From the NCBI GenBank assembly GCA_964507445.1, contig CAZDQF010000011.1:104101-168100 (forward strand): 64,000 bases of DNA, in the 5' to 3' direction. Numbering within the stretch: the first letter of the stretch is position 1; every line of letters starts with the position of its first letter. This DNA is from GCA-2683135 sp964507445. GTDB lineage: Bacteria; Planctomycetota; GCA-002687715. Position numbers and translations under genes: made by a program. The notes beneath the pieces were generated by a model. That model was given only the letters and a program-made list of their open reading frames with translations. It ran no database searches and was not told the origin of the DNA. Below are positions 27,401 through 35,090 of the stretch, piece by piece.

Positions 27401-27533
27401 CGCCACCCTGCGCCCTTCCGGGGCTGTGGTCGTTCCGCTCCCGAGGGTCCTCCCGGGGACCGCCTCCGGTCAGGCGCCCGGGCACTGGCTGGAGCTGGTG
27501 TCCGTCGACGGGCGGACGCGACGGCTCCCCTGA
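24432..27533 (+). CDS. Membrane sulfatase-like protein with C-terminal HEAT repeats, atypical active site
   Basis: A 1033-residue protein. Residues 1-205 hold about six or seven membrane helices. A sulfatase/alkaline-phosphatase-superfamily domain (about 260-600) begins with LNVLWLTICTFRHDRLG and includes IIVHADHGEAFGEHG (metal-binding Asp-His). The C-terminal region contains HEAT-like repeats (about 640-850) and a beta-rich end. Two key positions differ from active relatives: the first metal ligand, Asp in VDTLRAD-type motifs, is Cys (ICTFRHD), and the C/S-x-P-x-R signature reads ASAPASES, with Ser at the nucleophile site and no following Arg. Start is TTG at 24432, coupled to the FGE-fold gene. 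A sensor, hydrolase of another ester, or degenerate enzyme are all possible. Confidence 0.8.
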   Translation: MSPAGTAAGWSGLARSALAGLGAGALVGCATLPGDPVAGAVSVVSVWMLTGAVVGLAVDRVVAAAQAAARWYGVADAVVLSLAGVALLVWPVLELGGRPWAARVPGGRLVSWCVVAAMAASGAQVMAWLLARPRGRWVSISLLGIVAILVAVLPQGWLLPLPAVRWALILMALVAAVAGFRGVLGVPRPAALLCFVLPGMGLFLAGATVPVQDEHLLTSTLRTPLIAEETGPPVAELNRARAGFGRRRSGRQDELAARLPTRRLNVLWLTICTFRHDRLGRGDLTPSLDALSERSRVFDRAWTTFPASAPASESMFSGRYALACDSWRRRLGLPPVPGQSWLPFQLKEAGYATWAFTSLGLVASSADFRPLFEGFDLADPAGVMDHRLGVDTVAALTRQLELREAGAPPFLAWLFLMDAHAPYEGDPERPDPDGDDLSRYDGEIRAADRAVGHALEALRRLGLADSTMIIVHADHGEAFGEHGASWHGSSVYEEQARVPLVIHVPGLEPGRCEAPVDLSDLAPTVLEVLDVPGASGLGDSLVPALLGRPFESHACSELLVRNTPAAGQRMIVGSDMMKLIQHGNGTRELYDLSADPGELARLPMNARGEELAALLAARVHLSVSGARQQDEVAMPAPLPGSLPDHVRKAMDLIAGDKPGLAALQLVHQWVPRRALEAARKLVVHPWQGARVIGLNHLATYGEPSDVPLVEAALRDRSLPVRIAAADTYCSLVDPATAEAMAKQPVPSVRDAVERALAASRVVGAAPLRALAPRAPTMPLPALERLLSGLADCGDADTVALAEAVARAPEAPVIERWRALGMLVTSGSEVAGPVGRQLLRGGLPPEELLEVAINVAPDDPRPMAALLLEIIERGSSKLGWKAYKKLLDGWSATEATALVHAWQDHLAGMADGTAHLREAGVDFGEDASGEPVFDDVPPLITDVPWVSLRARWPAVPLRVRFAEPTGAPVRLRLRAGWTLPGGQELKGPTVDATLRPSGAVVVPLPRVLPGTASGQAPGHWLELVSVDGRTRRLP

Positions 27534-27540
27534 ACCCTCC

Positions 27541-28986
27541 CTAAGGGAAGATGCCGAGGGCGTCGTAGGATGTGGAGATCTTGCGGATGGCGACCCGCAT
27601 GGCTGCGGTCCGCAGGTCCTTGCTCCGTCCGAGCTCCGAGAGGATCTCGTCCAGGGCGTCGGACATGGTCCCCTCCAACCCGGAGCGGACGAGGTCGATC
27701 TCGTCCGGCCCCTTGGTGAGGCTGTACTTCTCGTCTTCCGTGAAGGTGGGCTTGCCGGTGCTGCCTTCGATCACGTCCAGGACGCGCCGCTCCCGCATGG
27801 ACTCGAACCGCTTCGCCATGCGCCCGAAGCGCATGTGGCTGATGTTCTTGGTCCACTCGAAGTAGGAGACGGTGACACCGCCGGAGTTCAGGTAGACGTC
27901 CGGGATGATGGCCACGCCCCGCCGTAGCAGGGCCCGTTCCGCCGCCGGCGTGGTGGGCCCGTTGGCACCCTCGCCGACCACACGGGCTTTGACCCTGTGC
28001 GCGTTCTTCCGGGTGATCTGGTTCTCCAGGGCGGCGGGGACCAGGACGTCGCAGGGGATGTCGATGAAGGCGTTGGAGTTGGTGGTGGAGGTGGCGCCGC
28101 GGAACCCGAGGATGCTCCCCCGTCGTTGCTGGTGCGCCTTGACCTTGCGCGGGTCGAGCCCCTTCGGATTGGCCAGGCAGCCGTCCCATTCGCCGATCCC
28201 CACCAGCTTGGCGCCGCCCTCTTCCACCATGATCCTGGCGGCGTTGTAGCCCACGTTGCCGAACCCCTGGATCACGAAGCTCTTGCCTTCGAGCCCGGGT
28301 TCGAGTCCGAACCGCTTGGCCGCCACCGGGTTCTCGAGGAAGTCGCGGATGCCGTAGAACACGCCGCGGCCGGTGGCCTCTGTCCGCCCCGCCAGGCCTC
28401 CCTGGGTGACCGGCTTGCCCGTCACGCAGGCCATGGCGTTGATGTCCTCCGGGTTCATGGTGGAGAACGTGTCGGCCATCCATGCCATCTCACGTTCCCC
28501 GGTGCCCATGTCCGGTGCGGGGACGTTCACGCCGGGCCCGATGAAGTTCTTGTGGCAGAGCTCGAAGGTGTAGCGTCGCGTCACCCGCTCCAGCACGTCC
28601 GTGGGCGTGTTGCGAGGGTCGATGGCGACCCCGCCCTTGCTGCCTCCGAAGGGGACGTTCACCAGGGCGCACTTGTAGGTCATGAGGGCCGCCAGGGCGG
28701 CCACCTCGTCCACGTCCACCTCCGGTGCGAACCGGATGCCTCCCTTCAACGGGCGGCGGTGGTGGCTGTGCTCCGCGCGGTAGCCCTTGAAGATCTGGAC
28801 CTCATCACCAACCCGAACCGGGAACTGGAAAGAGTAGGTGTTGTTGCAGACTCGGATGGACTGCAAGACCCCGGCGGGGATGTCGAGCCCCTGGGCGGCC
28901 CGGTCGAATTGGCTCCGGACGATGTTGCGGAGGTTCAGGTCTTCCGGCGCCTGAGTGCGCTTGGAGGTGCGTGTCTTCTTGGCCAT
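27541..28986 (-). CDS. Glu/Leu/Phe/Val-type amino acid dehydrogenase (glutamate dehydrogenase-like)
   Basis: A 481-residue enzyme of the Glu/Leu/Phe/Val dehydrogenase family. The dimerisation and substrate domain has PLKGGIRF, the catalytic Lys in VPFGGSKGG, and PAPDMGTGEREMAW. The Rossmann domain has QGFGNVGYNAA. The PDVYLNSGGVTVSYFEW segment is typical of glutamate dehydrogenases. It interconverts glutamate and 2-oxoglutarate with NAD(P), complementing GS III at 4006. The start at 28986 (MAKKTRT) is preferred because more than 90 upstream codons in frame read as noncoding, Arg/Pro-rich sequence that overlaps the mog gene. It lies 11 bases after the mog stop. Confidence 0.93.
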   Translation of the reverse strand: MAKKTRTSKRTQAPEDLNLRNIVRSQFDRAAQGLDIPAGVLQSIRVCNNTYSFQFPVRVGDEVQIFKGYRAEHSHHRRPLKGGIRFAPEVDVDEVAALAALMTYKCALVNVPFGGSKGGVAIDPRNTPTDVLERVTRRYTFELCHKNFIGPGVNVPAPDMGTGEREMAWMADTFSTMNPEDINAMACVTGKPVTQGGLAGRTEATGRGVFYGIRDFLENPVAAKRFGLEPGLEGKSFVIQGFGNVGYNAARIMVEEGGAKLVGIGEWDGCLANPKGLDPRKVKAHQQRRGSILGFRGATSTTNSNAFIDIPCDVLVPAALENQITRKNAHRVKARVVGEGANGPTTPAAERALLRRGVAIIPDVYLNSGGVTVSYFEWTKNISHMRFGRMAKRFESMRERRVLDVIEGSTGKPTFTEDEKYSLTKGPDEIDLVRSGLEGTMSDALDEILSELGRSKDLRTAAMRVAIRKISTSYDALGIFP

Positions 28987-28997
28987 GGCCCAGAATC

Positions 28998-29546
28998 CTA
29001 TGCCTTTCTCTTGGGACGGAACACGTGGATTGTCTCTGGATCGTTCTCCAGATATGCCGCTCCGATGAGGTCGAGACAATAGGGAATGGCCGGAAAGACG
29101 GCGTCCAGGCACTGGCGGATGGCGGTGGGCTTGCCCGGGAGGTTCACCATGAGGCAGCGTCCGCGGAGGCCGGCGGTCTGCCGCGAGAGGATGGCCGTCG
29201 GGACGTACTTCAGGGACTCCTGCCGCATGAGCTCGCCGAAGCCGGGCATGAGGCGCTCGCACACGGCCTCCGTGGCCTCCGGCGTCACGTCTCGCTCGGC
29301 GGGACCGGTGCCCCCGGTGGTGACGATGAGGTCACAGCGCTCCTGGTCCGCCAGCTCCTTCAGGGTGTCTTCGACAGTCTCCCGGTCGTCCGGTATGCAA
29401 CGGTAGATCGGCTCCCACGGGGACGTGAGGTAGTCGTTGAAGGTCGCCTCGATAGCCGGCCCGCCCTTGTCCTCGTATTCCCCGCTGCTGGCTCGGTCAG
29501 AGACCACCAGGACGCCGATTCGTGCCCGTGACTTGTCACCGTTCAT
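28998..29546 (-). CDS. mog: Molybdopterin adenylyltransferase (MogA/MoaB family)
   Basis: A 182-residue protein of the MoCF-binding family. It opens with IGVLVVSDRASSG and contains the signature TTGGTGPAERDVTPEAT, which binds molybdopterin and ATP. The enzyme adenylates molybdopterin before metal insertion. It lies 3 bases downstream of moeA on the same strand, so the last two steps of molybdenum-cofactor synthesis are encoded together. Mog and MoaB-type proteins cannot be separated with certainty from sequence alone. No molybdoenzyme gene lies in the window. Confidence 0.92.
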   Translation of the reverse strand: MNGDKSRARIGVLVVSDRASSGEYEDKGGPAIEATFNDYLTSPWEPIYRCIPDDRETVEDTLKELADQERCDLIVTTGGTGPAERDVTPEATEAVCERLMPGFGELMRQESLKYVPTAILSRQTAGLRGRCLMVNLPGKPTAIRQCLDAVFPAIPYCLDLIGAAYLENDPETIHVFRPKRKA

Positions 29547-29549
29547 GAC

Positions 29550-30758
29550 TCATCTTTCTTGACGAGGAGGGATGCACCCGTGGTCTGAGGCTCTGACCCC
29601 GACGTAGGGCATGAACCGGATGGTATCGCCCTGGCTCATGGGGGTATCGCCGGGTCCCAGGTCCACCAGGCCATCCGCCGCTGCCGCGGCCAGCAGATCA
29701 CCGCTGCCGTTCCACGGCACAGGTGTGACGCCTCCCGCGCCGAGGGTGGCGGGGAGGAAGAGATGCCGTCGCCCTCGCCGCGCGACCTCACCGGCGAGAG
29801 GGAGGTCGATCCACCCCGGCTCCCAGCCGCCCAGGAGGCGTCCCAGCACCGGTCCGAGGATCAGGTGGGCGGTGGCGATGACGCTGACAGGATTCCCGGG
29901 CAGGCCGACGAGGAACCGGGCGTCCGGGTGGCGGCAGACCAGGACTGGCTTCCCGGGTTGCATGGCCACCTTGTGGAACACCGTCTCGTATCCCAGGGCC
30001 GTCGCCGCGCTGGGGACCAGGTCCCGATCGCCCATGCTCACGCCGCCGACGGTGACCACCACGTCTCGCTCCTGACCAGCATCAGCGAGGGCGGCCCTCA
30101 GGGCGCCCTCATCATCCCGCGCGTGGGCGCGGTGGACGTCGCAGCCGAAGGCGGCCAGGAGGGACAGCAGCAGGGGGCCGTTGCTGTCCCGGATCCCCGC
30201 CTTGCTCTCGCTGCCGACCTCGTCCCCGGTGGTGACGATCCCCACCCGAGGACGTCGCCAGACCTCGACCTTCGTGGCGCCGGCCATGGCGATGGACGAG
30301 AGCATGATGGGGCTGAGCCGCTGGCCAGAGGCGGCCACGGTGTCTCCCTCGTGTCCGTCCTCGCCCCTCCAGGCGATGTTGCGCCCGGGTACGAGGGCGT
30401 CCTGGTCCGTAACGGTCACGAGCTCCTGGCCGCCGTCCGTGCGCTCTATGGGGATGACGGTGACGTCAGGAGGGCACGGAGCGCCGGTCATGATGCGGAC
30501 GGCCTGGCCAGCCTTCGGTCGGGTGTCCTTGTCCTCCCCTGCGAGGATGGTGTCGATGACCTGAAAGCGGTCCCGGGGGCCGTCGAGGGCGACCGCGTAC
30601 CCGTCCATGGTGGCCCGGTCGAAGCCGGGGACGTCGCGATCCAGGAGGACCGGTCGCGCCACGACGCGACCCGCGGCGTCGGCGAGGGGCACGGTCTCCT
30701 GGTCCTCCCGGCCTTCAAGACCACGGATGATGTGCAGGGCCTCTTCGTAGCTCAGCAT
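29550..30758 (-). CDS. moeA: Molybdopterin molybdenumtransferase
   Basis: A 402-residue MoeA, which inserts molybdate into adenylated molybdopterin. Domain III, the MoCF-binding fold, carries TTGDEVGS, TVGGVSMGDRDL and GLPGNPVSV, and the N-terminal part has FDRATMDGYAV. Domain IV forms the C-terminal beta-barrel (LAGEVARRGRRHLFLPA). The length matches E. coli MoeA (411). It is the first gene of a moeA-mog-glutamate dehydrogenase run. Upstream lies a perfect 12-bp hairpin that probably terminates the preceding gene. Confidence 0.95.
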   Translation of the reverse strand: MLSYEEALHIIRGLEGREDQETVPLADAAGRVVARPVLLDRDVPGFDRATMDGYAVALDGPRDRFQVIDTILAGEDKDTRPKAGQAVRIMTGAPCPPDVTVIPIERTDGGQELVTVTDQDALVPGRNIAWRGEDGHEGDTVAASGQRLSPIMLSSIAMAGATKVEVWRRPRVGIVTTGDEVGSESKAGIRDSNGPLLLSLLAAFGCDVHRAHARDDEGALRAALADAGQERDVVVTVGGVSMGDRDLVPSAATALGYETVFHKVAMQPGKPVLVCRHPDARFLVGLPGNPVSVIATAHLILGPVLGRLLGGWEPGWIDLPLAGEVARRGRRHLFLPATLGAGGVTPVPWNGSGDLLAAAAADGLVDLGPGDTPMSQGDTIRFMPYVGVRASDHGCIPPRQER

Positions 30759-30790
30759 GGGGACAGGTTAGCGCCTGTTCCGGAATGCAA

Positions 30791-30827
30791 CACGGGCGAC
30801 GCTACCGTGAAGGTCGCGTCGCCCGTG
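30791..30827 (-). terminator. Perfect 12-bp hairpin between the secreted-protein gene and moeA
   Basis: Bases 30791-30802 pair fully with 30816-30827 around a 13-base loop. Read on the minus strand it lies 53 bases after the stop of the gene ending at 30880 and is followed by TTGCATTCC, a weak T-rich tail. It is a plausible terminator isolating the secreted-protein gene from moeA. The T tract is poor, so confidence is moderate. Confidence 0.5.
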
Positions 30828-30879
30828 GTCGCGGCTCAGCTCGTTGAAGAACCGAGCCGCGAAGGTCTGCAGTACCGGG

Positions 30880-32487
30880 TTACTGGACCAGGTACGCGGA
30901 GCCGTCGAACAGCGGGAACTGGATGCTGCTCCAGCCCACGGTGTTGATCAGCATGCCGGCGGTGTTCTCGTCGATGACGTTGTCGGTCGACGCGCCGGCC
31001 TGGAGGCCGGTGCCGAACAGAGCTTCGAAGCTCACGTTCGGAGTGACGGTGCTGCCGGCGCCGAGGGCCATGCCGCCGACCACCGCGGAAGTGCCCCAGG
31101 TGCCGTCCGTGGTGAAGCCGCTGATCTCGTGACCGAAGGCGCCGTGGAACACGACGTCGAAGGAGGTGACACCGAGACCGCCGGTGCCCCACTCAGTGAT
31201 GTTGGCGTAGGAGACGACGATGTTGTCACCGGTGCCGCTGAGGCCGGGGCCGTTGTTGGTGATGGTGATGGTGCCGAAGTTGTTCGGCTCGAGGTCCGAC
31301 GCGACGCCGATACGAGGCATCTGGGTCTGCCACTCACCGGAGGTCGCCGAGAAGTCGGTGCTACCGGCGGTGAAGCTGACGTCACCGTTGGAGTTCTGAT
31401 AGAAGTCCGTGTAGGTGGTGCCGTAGAAGTCGATGCCGGTGCCGCAGAGCGGAGCACCCTGGATGAAGATCTGGTTGGTGCCGTCGTCGCTCTGCGTCGG
31501 GGTGATGGAACCACCGGTGGTGATGGTGAGCTGCGAGCCCTGCGACAGGACGAACCCGTCAACGGAGGCGCCGTCCACGGTCAGCTGCTGGGCGCTGCCG
31601 GTGAAGGGGGTGCCCGTGGGGATGTTGAACGTGAACGCACCCGGGTGCGGCTGCAGGTTCAGGAGCCCGGCGAAGGTGGCCTGAGGACCGTTGAAGTTGA
31701 ACAGGGTCGGGTCGGTGGTGTTGATGTTCACCTGCTGCCCACCGCCGGTGGTGACCAGCGCCGCGCCGAGAGGCGAGAAGGCGATGGCGATGTCGCTGGG
31801 GGCGCCGACGGTGGCGGCCGAGTTCAGGTTCGAGGTCCCGAGCACGCACACTTCGCTGGCGGCGGCCTGGTAGCCGTTGCTGGTCACGCCGTCCACGTCG
31901 ATGGACGAGGTGGCGCTGTTGGCCTGGAAGGGCGCGGGCGGGCACGCGCCGGCCGTGGTGTAGTTGATGTTGCCGTTCCAGACGCGGGGAGCGAAGGGCG
32001 CGCCGAAGGGGTACGGGTTGCCCGCGCCCTCGAGGAACGCGATGTTGGCGTCAGACGCGAACACCGCACCGAGCGTGGTGCCGTTGGTGTACGCGATGGC
32101 CGTGCCGTTGGTCACGGTCACGTAGAAGCCCTGGGTCGCACCCGCCGCGATGGGAGTGTTGATCGACATGGGCAGCGGAGTCGCGGCGCCCACGCCGTTG
32201 GAGACGACGCCGGTGGCGGTGCCGAGGAGCGTCCAAGCGGCCGCGTTCTGCTCGTTGCCGACGTAGGTCCCGCCGCCGGTGACCACGTAGACTTCCATGT
32301 CCCACGTGCCCGGGTTGAGGTGCACGTCGAAGGTGCAGATGCTGACCGCGTTGGTGGCCTGGATGTCGAACATGTTGCCGGACTGGCCGTTGCCAGCGGC
32401 AAACGTCGTGGTCAGAGTCGTGAGCTGGGCAGAGGCACTCACGGTGAGGGCCGCTACGATGACTACTGAGAAGATCGTTCTCTTCAC
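30880..32487 (-). CDS. Large secreted protein, low charge, function unknown
   Basis: A 535-residue exported protein. The signal peptide (VKRTIFSVVIVAALTVSASA, cut near residue 20) is followed by a Gly/Thr/Asn/Ser-rich, beta-type sequence with few charged residues. I see a first domain (about 20-180: GNGQSGNMFDI, NPGTWDMEVYVVTGGG, FAPRVWNGNINY), a middle Thr/Gly-rich region, and a C-terminal part with EWGTGGLGVTSFDVVFHG. There are no catalytic motifs, membrane anchor or sorting signal; the protein ends with YLVQ. Similar first domains are, as I recall, common in secreted planctomycete proteins. The GTG start at 32487 is set by an AGGAG site 8 bases upstream. Confidence 0.8.
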   Translation of the reverse strand: MKRTIFSVVIVAALTVSASAQLTTLTTTFAAGNGQSGNMFDIQATNAVSICTFDVHLNPGTWDMEVYVVTGGGTYVGNEQNAAAWTLLGTATGVVSNGVGAATPLPMSINTPIAAGATQGFYVTVTNGTAIAYTNGTTLGAVFASDANIAFLEGAGNPYPFGAPFAPRVWNGNINYTTAGACPPAPFQANSATSSIDVDGVTSNGYQAAASEVCVLGTSNLNSAATVGAPSDIAIAFSPLGAALVTTGGGQQVNINTTDPTLFNFNGPQATFAGLLNLQPHPGAFTFNIPTGTPFTGSAQQLTVDGASVDGFVLSQGSQLTITTGGSITPTQSDDGTNQIFIQGAPLCGTGIDFYGTTYTDFYQNSNGDVSFTAGSTDFSATSGEWQTQMPRIGVASDLEPNNFGTITITNNGPGLSGTGDNIVVSYANITEWGTGGLGVTSFDVVFHGAFGHEISGFTTDGTWGTSAVVGGMALGAGSTVTPNVSFEALFGTGLQAGASTDNVIDENTAGMLINTVGWSSIQFPLFDGSAYLVQ

Positions 32488-32568
32488 AATGAACTCCTGG
32501 GGATTAAGGGAACTGAAGGGAGCATTAGGATCTACTCTCGTGCTATTGGACTGTCTTTGCCGGGGGTG

Positions 32569-32597
32569 CTTAGAGTGACACCGAGGGCGACGTCCAA
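32569..32597 (-). promoter_or_regulatory. Candidate sigma-70-type promoter for the secreted-protein gene
   Basis: On the minus strand TTGGAC (32597-32592) and TCTAAG (32574-32569) are separated by 17 bases, close to the -35/-10 consensus. They lie about 80 bases before the GTG start. The surrounding 32.5-33.2 kb stretch is visibly richer in A+T than the rest of the window. Confidence 0.35.
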
Positions 32598-33004
32598 AGC
32601 AAACCAACCAAGCAAGGAAACAACCGACCTGGGCAAGTTACACGGAGGGTACCCCCCGTTGGAAGGGCTCGATGGTCCTTTTGTGGTTGGCGACGGGGAT
32701 CTCTTCAGGGTCTCGGTGTCCGAGTTGAGGCCGTTGACCACCGCTGTCCTGGTAGGAGGCGCTGATGGTGCGAGCCGCCGCTCCCCATGACACCCGCGTC
32801 TGTGTCGTGGTCAGGCCCATGGTGTGGCCTCGGGGGGGGCTGGGTGACCTCCGCTCAAGGTGCTGTTGCGCAGTTGCTTGCGCTGGCCACGCTGGGCAGG
32901 CGGGAGGACTCTTACTGCCGCGGATGAACAGACAGTCGTACCGGCGACCCATGGCCGAGCGATTGCTGAGGGCGGGAGAAGTGGGGCGCGATCCCAAAAA
33001 AAGA
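32598..33004. other. About 400-base stretch with no convincing gene
   Basis: Between the candidate promoter and the terminator hairpin I find no conserved coding pattern. A 60-codon minus-strand frame (32638-32820) has no good ribosome site and no recognisable sequence. Base composition is less GC-rich than elsewhere, consistent with regulatory or untranslated DNA. An unrecognised small RNA cannot be excluded. Confidence 0.5.
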
Positions 33005-33035
33005 GTGGGACGAGCGTGTGCAGCGCTCGTCCCAC
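32996..33035 (-). terminator. Rho-independent terminator
   Basis: A perfect 12-bp stem (33005-33016 with 33024-33035, 7-base loop) is followed on the minus strand by TC and seven Ts (33002-32996). This is the clearest intrinsic terminator in the window. It ends transcription arriving from the guanine deaminase gene, whose stop codon is 166 bases upstream. Confidence 0.85.
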
Positions 33036-33201
33036 GTGCGGTGGTGGTCTCCTGGGTTTCGGTCTGAAACCCCTGGATTCGGATTGGGTATGTCCATCAA
33101 TTCGACGTCAGCAGGCGTTCGGCTTTAACGGATAATTCGGGTATTTTGTTTTGTGGGCGACATGTGGGGATGCCCTCTCAAATGGTGGAAAACCGGTGAT
33201 T

Positions 33202-34524
33202 TCACGGGTGTCTGAGTCGGTATCGTGTGTGGTTGCGGATCACCGTGCGTGCGATCGTGTCACGACCGATCCCCATGAGCAGGGTGAACAGGCGTTGCTC
33301 ACCGTCATCCTCCGACACCTGAGCCAGACGGCGACCCAGGGGTGGGTGCAGCTCGGCGTCGATGACGACGAGGTCCGCGTCCTTGCCGGGGTCGAGGTTT
33401 CCCGCGCGGTCGTTGATCCCGAGGGCCTGGGCGCCTCCCAAAGTGGCGAGGTGGAGCAGCTCCGCCGGGTGGAGGGTGCGGGGCGACGCCGACCCCGAGT
33501 GTACCTTGTAGGTGGAGTTCAGGACCTCCGGGATGCTGAAGGTGTCGCCGGCGGCGACGTCTGACCCGAGGCATAGCGGTACGTTGGCGGCCTCCATCCG
33601 GGACAGAGGCATGGTGGCGTTGCCGAGGTAGAGCTGGCTGGTCGGGCAGTGGGCGATGGATGTGCCGGTGGCGGCCAATCGAGCGGCCGAGACCTCGTCG
33701 CAGTGGACGCCGTGGGCCAGGACCGAGTGCGGGCCCAGGAATCCACAGCGGTCGTAGGCGTCCAGGTAGCGCTCGACGGCGTAGCGGCGGCAGACTTCGG
33801 TGACCTCGGACGGGTCTTCTGCCAGGTGGCTGCTGAAGCGCACGCCCCCGTCGCGAACCCGCTCCCAGAGTTTGCCCAACTCGGCCAGCTCCCGAGGCTG
33901 AAGGCTGAGGGCGAAACGTGGCATCAAGGCGACCTGGATGAGCTCATGGGAGCTGCCATGCCAGCGCTGAATCTCGTCCTCGCAGAGCCGGAGGGCGTCG
34001 TTGATGGAGGTGATGAGCGGCGCCGGGCCGACGGTCATGGTGGTGCGGCCAACGATGGCGCGGATGCCCCTCGTGCTCAGCTCCTGGAAGAGGGCCTCCT
34101 GGGCTTCAGGGAACTGAGAGCCATAGATCATGGCGGAGGTGGTGCCCGCGGACAGCAGGCCGTCGGACAGGTCTCGGGCCGCCTGTGCTGCCTCCTCGGG
34201 GTCCGCCAGCCTGGCCTCGGCGGGGAAGACGTGGTCGTCGAGCCACTCCAGCAGGGTGCCGCCGTTCCAGGCATGGACCGCGTGGACCTGAGGGTAGTGG
34301 ACGTGGGCGTCCACGAACCCCGGCAGGATGAAGCGGCCTCGCTCGTCCACCACCGTGGCGTCGTCCGGGACCAGGTCTGCGTCGAACGCTCCGCCGTGCT
34401 CTATGCGCCCGTCCGTCCCGACGATCAACATGCCGTCCCGTTCTTCCACGAGCGCGGCGCGGGCGTCCCGCAGGGTGGGGTCCCCGGTCAGATGGAAGAG
34501 GTGCCCTCGGTAGACGGTGGTCAC
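33202..34524 (-). CDS. guaD: Guanine deaminase (amidohydrolase family)
   Basis: A 440-residue zinc amidohydrolase. The metal motif reads PGFVDAHVHYPQ; this His-Tyr-Pro-Gln continuation is characteristic of guanine deaminase, which converts guanine to xanthine. Further marks are SSHLAED (zinc His), LAHGVHC, HCPTSQLYLGNATMPLSRM and CLGSDVAAGD (catalytic Asp). The C-terminus returns to the beta-sandwich (NLDPGKDADLVVID). The GTG at 34524 is chosen from the family length; a GTG 8 codons upstream (34548) is also possible, and neither has a strong ribosome site. It follows hemJ by 41 bases and ends in the intrinsic terminator. Confidence 0.88.
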   Translation of the reverse strand: MTTVYRGHLFHLTGDPTLRDARAALVEERDGMLIVGTDGRIEHGGAFDADLVPDDATVVDERGRFILPGFVDAHVHYPQVHAVHAWNGGTLLEWLDDHVFPAEARLADPEEAAQAARDLSDGLLSAGTTSAMIYGSQFPEAQEALFQELSTRGIRAIVGRTTMTVGPAPLITSINDALRLCEDEIQRWHGSSHELIQVALMPRFALSLQPRELAELGKLWERVRDGGVRFSSHLAEDPSEVTEVCRRYAVERYLDAYDRCGFLGPHSVLAHGVHCDEVSAARLAATGTSIAHCPTSQLYLGNATMPLSRMEAANVPLCLGSDVAAGDTFSIPEVLNSTYKVHSGSASPRTLHPAELLHLATLGGAQALGINDRAGNLDPGKDADLVVIDAELHPPLGRRLAQVSEDDGEQRLFTLLMGIGRDTIARTVIRNHTRYRLRHP

Positions 34525-34565
34525 GGGTGGATTGTATTCGGTCGACACGACGGGGAGCGACGTCC

Positions 34566-35090
34566 TCAGCGGGCCAGTCGGCGGATGGTGAGTACGATCA
34601 CTCCCACCAGGATCACCAGGGCGAGGCCCAGATAGATGATGTCGATCTGCTCCTTCATCACCACCAGGAAGACGATGCCCACCAGGAGCAGGGTCGGGAC
34701 CTCGTTCCAGAGCCGGAACCGGCGCGAGCTCCATGCGCATCGGCCGGCCTCCAGGTCCCGTCGCAGGGCTCCGCACTTGAGGTGATAGGCGACCAGACCG
34801 GCCACCCATCCGAGCTTCACGGCCAACCACCAGGGCAGGCCGAACCAGTTGATGAGGGCGAGGCCGAAAGCGACCGTCACCACCATGCCGGGCCAGGTGA
34901 TGCCGAAGTAGAGGCGGCGCTCCATGATCCGGAACTGCTCGGTGAGGATGGCGCGCTCCGGCTCTCCCCGGTCACGCGCCTCACGGTCATAGACGAAGAG
35001 GCGGCCCAGGTAGAAGAGACCTGCGAACCACACCACCACTCCGATGATGTGGATCGCCTTGAACAGCAGCAGAACGTCGGCGCTGTCCAT
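34566..35090 (-). CDS. hemJ: Protoporphyrinogen IX oxidase, HemJ type
   Basis: A 174-residue membrane protein with four to five helices. The HemJ signature is clear: KAIHIIGVVVWFAGLFYLGRLFVYDREA with the conserved His, then MERRLYFGITWPGM, and RRFRLWNEVPTLLL. HemJ oxidises protoporphyrinogen IX to protoporphyrin IX in heme synthesis and replaces HemG or HemY in many bacteria. Its ATG shares one base with the TGA stop of the upstream 626-residue gene (TGATG), so translation is coupled. No other heme gene is nearby. Confidence 0.88.
   Translation of the reverse strand: MDSADVLLLFKAIHIIGVVVWFAGLFYLGRLFVYDREARDRGEPERAILTEQFRIMERRLYFGITWPGMVVTVAFGLALINWFGLPWWLAVKLGWVAGLVAYHLKCGALRRDLEAGRCAWSSRRFRLWNEVPTLLLVGIVFLVVMKEQIDIIYLGLALVILVGVIVLTIRRLAR

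Noticed and set aside
30844..32469. 541-codon open frame on the plus strand
   Set aside because: It lies antisense to the secreted-protein gene, is Gly/Val/Arg/Glu-rich in the way antisense frames of high-GC genes are, and has no ribosome site or recognisable domain.
32638..32820. 60-codon minus-strand frame in the long intergenic stretch
   Set aside because: No good ribosome site, no signal peptide or family resemblance, and it overlaps the candidate promoter neighbourhood. It remains possible but is not supported.
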